A DNA stretch of 8,825 nucleotides from the NCBI GenBank assembly GCA_041639705.1, contig JBEQBT010000134.1:1-8825 (forward strand), written 5' to 3'. Positions 1 through 5,648 of this stretch are shown in pieces. The DNA comes from JARDZI01 sp041639705. GTDB taxonomy: Bacteria > Bacillota > Clostridia > Clostridiales > Caloramatoraceae. The position numbers and the translations under genes were made by a program. The notes beneath the pieces were generated by a model. It was not told the origin of the DNA. It was given only the letters and a program-made list of their open reading frames with translations, and searched no databases. The number at the start of each line of letters is the position of its first letter. Positions within the stretch are counted from its first letter, which is position 1.

Positions 1-168
1 ATTTACATCTGACCCTCTACTGCCGGTAAGCGTACTTATAACCGGCATGGAAACCATTGCTAATACAAGAAGTATCACATAGGAGATGATAAATGCTTTA
101 TTTTTCAGGGTTTGTATTAAGGTAAAGGTAAAGATATCCTTCCAACCGGAAATATTACTATTTTTCAT
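1..168 (-). CDS. ABC-2 type transporter permease, N-terminal part (cut by window edge)
   Basis: This is the first 56 codons of a membrane protein; the rest lies beyond base 1. It begins MKNSNISGWKDIFTFTLIQT. A short amphipathic cytoplasmic N-terminus is followed by a hydrophobic segment at about residues 25-47, the usual first helix of NatB/YhaP-type ABC-2 permeases. Its ATG (166-168) lies inside the 3' end of the ATPase gene, with an 11-base overlap, so translation is probably coupled and the two products form one transporter. In this family the permease carries the long extracytoplasmic loop and the ATPase drives export of sodium, drug or peptide-like substrates. The substrate cannot be told from this fragment. 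The assignment rests mainly on the neighbour and the N-terminal pattern. Confidence 0.75.
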   Translation of the reverse strand, partial: MKNSNISGWKDIFTFTLIQTLKNKAFIISYVILLVLAMVSMPVISTLTGSRGSDVN

Positions 169-1096
169 TAGCTTCCCCTACCTTTTCAATGAATATTTCA
201 TGGAGGGAGGGTTCACGCAATTCAAATTTCACAACGGGGATCCTGTCCTCAATGAGCTTTGTAAGAAAGGCCATTGCCTGTTCCTCTCCCTGAACTTTCA
301 GATGATATTCACTTGGTGTTTTGTTCACAATGGTTAGTCCAAAGGAGGAGATATAGGAAGCAATATCCACATCACTTTTAATAAAAAGATTTACCCGGCC
401 ATAACCCTTCTTAATTTCATTTAAGTTTCCCTGAAGGACTGCATGTCCCCGATTTAAAATTGTAATATCGGTGCAAAATTCTTCAATTGTGGGCATCTGA
501 TGACTTGACATAATCAGATATTTGTTCTTGGCGATTTCTTCTCGTATTATTGCCTTAAACAAGTCTGTATTTACGGGGTCAAGTCCACTCAAGGGCTCAT
601 CCAGGATAATTAGTTCAGGATCTGAAATTAAAGCCGCCATCAGCTGAATCTTTTGCTGATTTCCCTTAGAAAGCTGATCTGCACGATTGGCTTTTGAAGA
701 TTTTTTGCCTTTTACCTTAAGGGGAAATATATACTCATTCACTACTAATCGTTCCGACCAGTATTCAATACGACTCATAGCAGTTTTCTTGGGTACATTT
801 CGAAGCTTTGCAAAATATAACAACTGATCAAGGAGGGAATACTTCGGATACAGTCCCCGCTCCTCTGCAAGATATCCTAGGCTAGTTCTCACTGCATCAA
901 GTGGTTTTCCATTCCATAGTACTTCCCCAGCATCCTTTGCCAGTATTCCCAGGATGATACGCAGTGTTGTTGTCTTGCCAGCACCATTTGTCCCCAGCAG
1001 TGCATAGACTCCCGGTTGATTAATCTCAAAACTTAAGTCATCAACAACAACTTTGTCTCCATATTTTTTTACTAAATTTGTAACACTAAAAGACAT
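158..1096 (-). CDS. ABC transporter ATP-binding protein, NatA/YhaQ-like
   Basis: This is a 312-residue cytoplasmic ATPase of an ABC-2 exporter. Visible motifs are Walker A GTNGAGKT (35-42), signature LSKGNQQ (142-148), Walker B LIILDEP (162-168, catalytic E167), D-loop SGLD and the switch His199. The C-terminal ~90 residues form the accessory domain seen in NatA/YhaQ-type proteins, ending in the family-like EPSLHEIFIEKVG. A lysine-rich stretch at about 126-140 precedes the signature and makes that loop longer than in many ABC ATPases. I chose the second of two adjacent ATGs (1094-1096) because GAGGG lies five bases before it; the first ATG at 1099 is too close. The open frame continues upstream to 1177 without a ribosome site. 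The gene overlaps the permease. It probably works in export or ion/drug extrusion; the substrate is unknown. Confidence 0.9.
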   Translation of the reverse strand: MSFSVTNLVKKYGDKVVVDDLSFEINQPGVYALLGTNGAGKTTTLRIILGILAKDAGEVLWNGKPLDAVRTSLGYLAEERGLYPKYSLLDQLLYFAKLRNVPKKTAMSRIEYWSERLVVNEYIFPLKVKGKKSSKANRADQLSKGNQQKIQLMAALISDPELIILDEPLSGLDPVNTDLFKAIIREEIAKNKYLIMSSHQMPTIEEFCTDITILNRGHAVLQGNLNEIKKGYGRVNLFIKSDVDIASYISSFGLTIVNKTPSEYHLKVQGEEQAMAFLTKLIEDRIPVVKFELREPSLHEIFIEKVGEANEK

Positions 1097-1433
1097 CATA
1101 TCCCTCTTTCCTATCCATATCAGATTATTAATAAGGTTATTCATTATATTGGTTCGTATATTATACAAATATTTCACTGTGAATATACTTTGGATTTTTT
1201 AAAACACTTTCCTCAAACACATTAATTGTACCATAATATTACTTATATAAAAAGTAGTCCCAGTCTATTGTTATCACCTGCATTCTTTAGTATCAAAGGC
1301 AGGTAATAATTTTTGATTTTATACAAAATTTATTACCTGCCTTTATTGTTGCATTATTAAAAAATTGATTTCCTCATAATTGAAATAGATGTGACTTTTG
1401 ACCTGCCTGTCACCAGTTTTATAAAATTTACCT
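1097..1433. other. Intergenic region between the ABC operon and the HsmA-like gene
   Basis: I find no convincing gene in this stretch of about 337 bases. On the minus strand it is the leader of the ABC operon. A TATAAT-like -10 lies at 1160-1165 but the matching -35 is poor. A small palindrome TTCAC-T-GTGAA at 1173-1183 sits just upstream of that -10 and could be an operator. The middle part holds a strong hairpin, listed separately. The 90 bases up to the end of the HsmA-like gene contain ACCTGCCT again at 1401-1408 but nothing else I can name. Confidence 0.5.
1295..1344 (-). terminator. Strong hairpin, candidate terminator of the HsmA-like/TetR unit
   Basis: Bases 1295-1309 and 1330-1344 are perfect inverted repeats of 15 bp (AAAGGCAGGTAATAA and its complement). 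A one-base mismatch and four more A-T pairs follow towards the loop. It lies about 90 bases past the stop of the HsmA-like gene, where a terminator for the minus-strand unit is expected. Only three or four T residues follow on either strand, so it is not a textbook intrinsic terminator. A copy of ACCTGC at 1276-1281 could pair with the left arm instead. Confidence 0.5.
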
Positions 1434-1802
1434 TTACCTTGTTGCACCAAAAATTGCGCCAGATATAAAAGGTATAAGCCAAATAAACCATACAATAATA
1501 CTAAACCTATGAAAATTGGTCTTAGCACTTGTATTATTCCTTACTATAACAATTGCAGCCCATAGTGCATGAAAAAGCATCAAAATAATTGCTAATAGGC
1601 CGGTTATACCGTGAAAATTAAATTGAAATCCTCCATTTGCAATTTTACCCATTAATGTTGTTCCTGTGATGTCAAATATTAAGCCAATCCAAAATATCGC
1701 CAAATGCCATTTTTTTAATTCACCTTGTATTTTTTCGCTCCATACTCCAATAGTATAAAATATAAGTGCTGAAGTTATAGCTATAATTGCATAAATTAAC
1801 AT
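1434..1802 (-). CDS. Four-helix membrane protein, HsmA/TIGR03987-like
   Basis: This is a 122-residue integral membrane protein of unknown function. I recognise the pattern of the family called HsmA or TIGR03987. Predicted helices lie at about 2-20, 34-51, 65-87 and 100-118. Four histidines (33, 64, 78, 98) sit at or near helix ends, and short loops carry WSEKIQGELKKWH and NNTSAKTNFHRF. The size and four-helix plan fit the family. The ribosome site GGAGGT lies six bases before the ATG. The gene is 91 bases downstream of the TetR-type regulator on the same strand and is probably co-transcribed with it, which suggests induction by a small molecule. The paired histidines could hold haem or a metal, but that is inference. 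Confidence 0.8.
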   Translation of the reverse strand: MLIYAIIAITSALIFYTIGVWSEKIQGELKKWHLAIFWIGLIFDITGTTLMGKIANGGFQFNFHGITGLLAIILMLFHALWAAIVIVRNNTSAKTNFHRFSIIVWFIWLIPFISGAIFGATR

Positions 1803-1893
1803 AAGAGACCTCCAAATTAAAATATTTTGACCTGCTTTTGTTTATATAATATAAGTGATTTTTATTCATTTCTTTATACTAAAAAGATATAAT

Positions 1894-2442
1894 TCAACTA
1901 AGTAATTTCTTCAAAATGCTCTCAAAGTCAGAGTATTTAAAAACTGGCATTTGAACAATTGTTATAAGATTCATTGCTATGAACTTGGCAGTTTGGTATG
2001 AATCCAGATTGCTTTTTACCTTATTGTCTTTTATAAGAATATCTTCGATAATATGAACCAGCTTTTTTATATATATGTCCTCCCTTTCGACTCCATCATT
2101 AATATAATCAGGGTTATCGTAAAACTCAGGTGTAAGCCACATATCCTTAAAGGTTTTGATAAAAATGCTTAGGTCATCGAATATTCTTTTAAGCTTATCA
2201 TAGAATTCATAATTCGAGTTGACTATAGGCTGAGTTCTGTGCATATACTCACGCCAATAGTCAGTCATCATTTCAATAACTAAATCTTTTTTTGCAGGAT
2301 AATAGTTATATATTGTGCCAAGAGCTATATTGGAAGCTTTTGCAACATTTCTCATATTTAATTTGTTATAACCATCTTTATAGAGTATTTCTTTAGCTGC
2401 ACCCATTATAAGTTTTTTTGGATTTTCAATTATTCTTGACAA
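1894..2442 (-). CDS. TetR/AcrR-family transcriptional regulator
   Basis: This is a 182-residue one-domain-pair repressor. The N-terminal helix-turn-helix is at residues 30-49 (MRNVAKASNIALGTIYNYYP), preceded by the usual GAAKEILYKDGY helix. The remainder is an all-alpha ligand-binding and dimer domain without recognisable specificity. I prefer a TTG start at 2440-2442, because GAGG (2451-2454) lies eight bases before it. A GTG in the same frame at 2449-2451 overlaps the ribosome site and would add three residues. It probably represses its own promoter through the tandem palindrome at 2470-2497 and so controls the membrane-protein gene downstream. It could also act on the divergent short gene at 2619. 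The inducer is unknown. Confidence 0.9.
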   Translation of the reverse strand: MSRIIENPKKLIMGAAKEILYKDGYNKLNMRNVAKASNIALGTIYNYYPAKKDLVIEMMTDYWREYMHRTQPIVNSNYEFYDKLKRIFDDLSIFIKTFKDMWLTPEFYDNPDYINDGVEREDIYIKKLVHIIEDILIKDNKVKSNLDSYQTAKFIAMNLITIVQMPVFKYSDFESILKKLLS

Positions 2443-2469
2443 AAACAACACCTCATAAAGTTTATTAAA

Positions 2470-2497
2470 TGAACAAAGTTCATATGAACTATGTTCA
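2470..2497. promoter_or_regulatory. Tandem palindromic operator for the TetR regulator
   Basis: Two 13-bp sites of the form TGAAC-N3-GTTCA lie at 2470-2482 and 2485-2497, separated by TA. Together they make a 30-bp palindrome (2469-2498) with one mismatched pair. It covers the region from the -10 box to the expected start of transcription of the regulator gene. The position and symmetry fit binding of two TetR-type dimers, 15 bp centre to centre, that block RNA polymerase. Confidence 0.85.
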
Positions 2498-2525
2498 TTA
2501 TATGCTACTAAAAACTATTTGTCAA
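2497..2525 (-). promoter_or_regulatory. Consensus sigma-A promoter of the TetR regulator gene
   Basis: On the minus strand the -35 is TTGACA (2520-2525), the spacer is 17 bases and the -10 is TATAAT (2497-2502). All twelve positions match the vegetative consensus. The operator starts at the last base of the -10 and runs downstream, so a strong promoter is held down by repression. Transcription should start near 2490, giving a leader of about 48 bases. Confidence 0.88.
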
Positions 2526-2534
2526 TAATAATAC

Positions 2535-2565
2535 TTGATGAATATGTTAACTCATGTTTTATAAT
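2535..2565 (+). promoter_or_regulatory. Weak candidate promoter for the divergent short gene
   Basis: TTGATG (2535-2540) and TATAAT (2560-2565) are 19 bases apart, longer than the best spacing. It points towards the short membrane-peptide frame at 2619. It is a possible site only. Confidence 0.3.
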
Positions 2566-2618
2566 TCTATAAATCACAAGCCACCTATTTATTGAACCTA
2601 TAATTGGGAGGTTATCAT

Positions 2619-2759
2619 ATGGATAAAAAAGTCATATGGCTACCATTTATCATTTATTGTGTAATTTCAATCATTTGTGTTCTGCTCAACAGATCATGGA
2701 AAGTTTGTTTTTTCTTACTTATCAGTAGCATTAATAATGATATTGCTATAACTGCATAG
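2619..2759 (+). CDS. Short hydrophobic reading frame, possibly a truncated membrane-protein gene
   Basis: This is a 46-codon frame that starts MDKKVIWLPFIIYCVISI and has one clear membrane helix at about residues 5-23. The ribosome site is excellent: GGGAGG at 2606-2611, seven bases before the ATG. The second half (from about codon 13) lies antisense to the 3' end of the RDD gene, over 106 bases, and its sequence there is probably dictated by that gene. The simplest reading is that only the start of a former membrane-protein gene survives, fused to the RDD region by a rearrangement. A genuine small one-helix peptide is the alternative. I do not recognise the family. It lies next to the TetR promoter in divergent orientation and could share its operator. 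Confidence 0.4.
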   Translation: MDKKVIWLPFIIYCVISIICVLLNRSWKVCFFLLISSINNDIAITA

Positions 2760-3211
2760 TAAAAAGATTGAAAGTAAGGAACAACATATAAATTTGCTGT
2801 CATTTGGATCAAAGACATAATATATATGTTTGAACTTGTAAGGTAACCTTGTAACAGTAAGACACATACGAAATCCCTAATAAACAGTTTTTTAAATGTG
2901 AGAGTGGAACCATTAATAGTTGTTAGCTGAATTTTCATAAGCTGTCTCCCTGGTGTTTGCCCAATCATCCTATTATTTCTAGCCTTGTATGGTATGACAC
3001 AGTAATAAACGGTGTATATTAACAATGCAAGAATACCGCCAATCCAGGCATTTGCCAGGGTTAGGTCATCTAAACGATTTAAAATAACCAAATCCTTAGC
3101 TTGTATGGATTGCATTACAATAACAGGGATACTGGCCAATAGGGAAGATGCATACCAGTCGATTAAAAATGCAATAAAACGTTTAAAATAAGATGCTTTT
3201 TTATAATTCAT
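2654..3211 (-). CDS. RDD-family membrane protein
   Basis: This is a 185-residue membrane protein of the RDD family, named for conserved Arg and Asp residues. Here Arg11 and Asp18 sit in RFIAFLID at the start of helix 1 (about 12-34). A second helix lies at about 56-76, followed by the typical loop with GQTPGRQLMKIQ and a second RDF motif before the later hydrophobic segments. The protein ends in the family-like KKKQTFHDLLSRTQMIE. The ribosome site GGAGAAGGA lies five bases before the ATG. The gene starts 14 bases after the stop of the regulator remnant and is probably in the same transcript. RDD proteins have been linked to transport or stress tolerance in some bacteria, but no role can be assigned here. 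Confidence 0.85.
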   Translation of the reverse strand: MNYKKASYFKRFIAFLIDWYASSLLASIPVIVMQSIQAKDLVILNRLDDLTLANAWIGGILALLIYTVYYCVIPYKARNNRMIGQTPGRQLMKIQLTTINGSTLTFKKLFIRDFVCVLLLQGYLTSSNIYIMSLIQMTANLYVVPYFQSFYYAVIAISLLMLLISKKKQTFHDLLSRTQMIEITQ

Positions 3212-3225
3212 AAAAATCCTTCTCC

Positions 3226-3714
3226 TTATACTGTTGTGATTAACAGGTTGATAAACTGCTCATAGGTTTTCGTGTTTAATAGGGTTTGGAAATATTTTTT
3301 ATTTAAAATTATTTCAGTCACAAAGTCGAATATATCATGAAACAGAATTCGATCCTCCTGATTTATAGCAAGCATGAAGACCACATTTACTTTGCTTTCA
3401 TTCCATTCGATTGGGGTTGGGTGTATGGATACAGCTATAGCAGTTGAAAAAGCGCTCATCTCGAGGGGGTGAGGCATTGCAATATTTGTGTATGCACTGG
3501 GACTGATTTTTTCTCTTTCATAAAGCTTTTCCTGGAAAGATGAGTCTACATAATCGAATTTAATTAAAGCATTAGACAAACAATTTATAGCATCTTTCTT
3601 ATTGGAAAAATCAGGATCATAGAAAAAAAGCTCCTTCTTAAATATAAATTTAAGCTTTTCCTCCAAAACAGCTCTTACCTTTGCTTTTTTAATCTCTTCA
3701 ATCTCAGTATTAGT
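3226..3714 (-). pseudogene. 3' remnant of a BglG/LicR-type PTS regulator: EIIA domain only
   Basis: What remains is a complete fructose/mannitol-type EIIA domain, with the phosphorylatable His in IAMPHPLE. The preceding linker EIEEIKKAKVRAVLEEKLKF reads back in frame to an in-frame TGA at 3715-3717. Such a linker and C-terminal EIIA are the last part of PRD-containing antiterminators or activators of about 640 residues, which begin with HTH, PRD and EIIB domains. Those domains, about 480 residues, are missing. The only usable internal start is a TTG at 3664-3666 (146 residues) without a good ribosome site. If read from there, the product would be a free EIIA protein. The gene points away from a broken EIIC gene. 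A single deletion across the divergent 5' ends explains both truncations. Confidence 0.72.
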
Positions 3715-3719
3715 TCAGC
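3708..3719. repeat. 12-base direct repeat, copy 1, at the regulator/EIIC scar
   Basis: TATTAGTTCAGC occurs here and again, in the same orientation, at 7907-7918. This copy lies exactly where the regulator frame (minus) and EIIC-like frame (plus) meet. A 12-base match can occur by chance in a window this size, so only the coincidence with two scars makes it notable. Confidence 0.6.
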
Positions 3720-4159
3720 CAGGTGGTATTGGAGGCACCTTTGGTCTTGCCTTCCTAATGGCATTTGGAGCAAAGAGCAAGAGATTGAAAATGCTTGGAA
3801 AAATGTCAATAATTCCTACAATCTTTGGAATAAACGAACCATTATTATTTGGTATTCCAATACTCCTAAACCCATTGCTATTCATTCCTTATGTATTGAA
3901 TCCAATTGTTGGTACGACAATAAGTTATCTTTCTATCGCACTCGGTATTACACCAAGGTTGACGGGTGTTATAGTAAACTGGACTATGCCCCAGGTTGTT
4001 TCAGGGTTCCTGGCCCAGGGCGTACCAACTGCAATTTTACAGGTGGTAGTAATTATTGTAACTACATTGATTTGGGTACCATTCTTTAAGATGGTTGACA
4101 AGCAGGTTGTAAAAGAGGAAACATTTGAACTGGAAGCAGAAAATTCAGCAACAGTATAA
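3710..4159 (+). pseudogene. 3' remnant of a PTS Lac/Cel-type permease EIIC
   Basis: About 149 codons match the C-terminal third of lactose/cellobiose-family EIIC (CelB/LicC type). They run from LVQPGGIGGTFGLAFL through the hallmark GINEPLLFGIPILLNP, then the TGVIVNWTMPQVVSGFLAQG loop, and end in a last helix followed by FKMVDKQ and an acidic tail. Full-length proteins are about 430 residues, so roughly 280 residues with the first helices are gone. No ribosome site serves the internal ATG at 3758-3760, and the frame stays open upstream only as sequence antisense to the regulator remnant. EIIC normally moves a beta-glucoside and passes it to EIIB for phosphorylation; this fragment should not work. 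Its 3' end and the following gene are 63 bases apart, consistent with an old permease-glucosidase operon. Confidence 0.8.
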
Positions 4160-4178
4160 ATAAATAATAGGTAATAGA

Positions 4179-4204
4179 GAGGGAGAGGCCGAAGACTCTC
4201 CCTC
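4179..4204 (+). other. Intercistronic hairpin between EIIC remnant and GH1 gene
   Basis: GAGGGAGAG (4179-4187) pairs perfectly with CTCTCCCTC (4196-4204) around an eight-base loop. No T-run follows, so it is more likely an mRNA processing or stability element between permease and hydrolase messages than a terminator. The GH1 ribosome site begins a few bases later. Confidence 0.6.
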
Positions 4205-4222
4205 CTTATCAAGGAGGAATAT

Positions 4223-5638
4223 ATGAGCAGGTTACCAGATAATTTCTTATGGGGAGGAGCAGTTGCAGCTAACCAGTGCGAGGGTGCATGGGATGTTGAT
4301 GGAAAGGGCATCAGCACAGCAGACTGCATGACTGCTGGAAGCAAAACTACCAGGCGTGAATATACAGAGGGTATTATAGAAGGAAAAAATTACCCAAGCC
4401 ATGAAGCTATAGATTTTTATCATCATTATAAGGAGGACATAAAACTTTTTGCAGAAATGGGATTTAAGTGTTTTCGTACTTCCATCAATTGGACGAGAAT
4501 ATTTCCACAGGGAGACGAAAAGCTGCCCAATGAAAAGGGTTTGCAATTTTATGATTCCTTATTTGACGAGTGTTTGAAGTATGGAATAGAACCCGTGGTA
4601 ACAATATCTCATTATGAAACACCATATGCTTTAGTTAAAAAATATGGTGGATGGAAAAATCGAAAATTAATAGACTTCTATTTGAATTATTGTGAAGCTA
4701 TATTTAATAGATTTAAGGACAAGGTTAAGCATTGGATGACCTTTAATGAAATAAACGTAATAACACTAAATCCCTCTATGAGTGTGGGGCTTGTAGTGGA
4801 GGAAGGTGAGAACTTTGATCAGATGGTTTATCAGGCAGCACATCATTTACTTGTGGCAAGTGCAAGGACTGTCAATTTAGGACACAGCATCAATGGGTCA
4901 TTTAAAATTGGAATGATGATGCTATATCCTACCTTTTACGCTGAAACCTGTCATCCTGAGGATCAGCTAAAGGCAATGGAAGCCATTGATTGCCATTATT
5001 TCTTTTCTGATGTACAGGTAAGGGGTGCATATTCTAATAAAGCAAAAAGATTTCTTGCAGGGAAGGGGATTTCAATCACAAAGGAGCCGGGAGATGAAGG
5101 GGTTTTAAAGAATGAGGTAGTTGATTTTATAGGCTTTAGTTATTATAACTCAAATGTTGCCTCACGCATTATGGATAAAGCGCTGACAGGTGGTAATATG
5201 CTTAATGCAATAAGAAATCCCTTCCTTAAGGAATCTAATTGGGGATGGACCATAGACCCAATAGGATTGCGTCTGGCACTTAACTACTTATATGAAAGCT
5301 ATCAGAAACCACTGTTTGTAGTAGAAAATGGTCTTGGAGCAATTGATAGGTTGGAATCCGATGGGAGTATTAGGGATACCTATCGTATCGACTATATAAG
5401 TGAACATATAGAGCAAATGAAATTGGCAGTTGATAATGATGGGATCGAATTAATAGGATATACTGCCTGGGGCTGTATTGACCTTGTTTCCGCAGGTACA
5501 GGGGAAATGGAAAAACGCTATGGTTTTATATATGTAGATAAGGACAATGAAGAAAAGGGGACCCTGAAGCGTTTTAAAAAAGCGTCCTTTGAGTGGTATA
5601 AAAAAGTAATCGCCACGAATGGCGAAGATCTGGATTAG
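4223..5638 (+). CDS. GH1 6-phospho-beta-glucosidase
   Basis: This is a 471-residue cytoplasmic glycoside hydrolase of family 1, normal length. The start is LPDNFLWGGAVAANQCEGAW, with the sugar-binding Gln18. The acid/base Glu176 lies in TFNEIN and the nucleophile Glu368 in VVENGLG. The phosphate pocket typical of 6-phospho enzymes is present: Ser423, Lys431 and Tyr433 in the stretch around SAGTGEMEKRYGF. It should split beta-glucoside 6-phosphates, delivered by a PTS, into glucose 6-phosphate and an aglycone or glucose. The ribosome site AGGAGG lies five bases before the ATG. The TAG stop is immediately followed by the ribosome site of the flavoenzyme gene, so the two are in one operon. The gene looks intact although the permease upstream is broken. 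Confidence 0.93.
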   Translation: MSRLPDNFLWGGAVAANQCEGAWDVDGKGISTADCMTAGSKTTRREYTEGIIEGKNYPSHEAIDFYHHYKEDIKLFAEMGFKCFRTSINWTRIFPQGDEKLPNEKGLQFYDSLFDECLKYGIEPVVTISHYETPYALVKKYGGWKNRKLIDFYLNYCEAIFNRFKDKVKHWMTFNEINVITLNPSMSVGLVVEEGENFDQMVYQAAHHLLVASARTVNLGHSINGSFKIGMMMLYPTFYAETCHPEDQLKAMEAIDCHYFFSDVQVRGAYSNKAKRFLAGKGISITKEPGDEGVLKNEVVDFIGFSYYNSNVASRIMDKALTGGNMLNAIRNPFLKESNWGWTIDPIGLRLALNYLYESYQKPLFVVENGLGAIDRLESDGSIRDTYRIDYISEHIEQMKLAVDNDGIELIGYTAWGCIDLVSAGTGEMEKRYGFIYVDKDNEEKGTLKRFKKASFEWYKKVIATNGEDLD

Positions 5639-5648
5639 GAGGGAAATC

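Noticed and set aside
1343..1528. 61-codon hydrophobic frame on the minus strand
   Set aside because: It starts inside the HsmA-like gene in another frame and has no ribosome site; its hydrophobicity reflects the membrane protein's codons.
4179..4204. Intrinsic terminator between the EIIC remnant and GH1
   Set aside because: The stem is perfect but is followed by CTTATCAAGG rather than a T-run, and the GH1 ribosome site follows at once.
4160..4222. RAT/BglG-type antiterminator target before GH1
   Set aside because: No conserved RAT sequence overlapping a terminator could be made out; only the simple hairpin is present.
3925..4344. 139-codon open frame on the minus strand across the EIIC remnant and GH1 start
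   Set aside because: It is antisense to two well-recognised coding regions, has no ribosome site and no family-like features.
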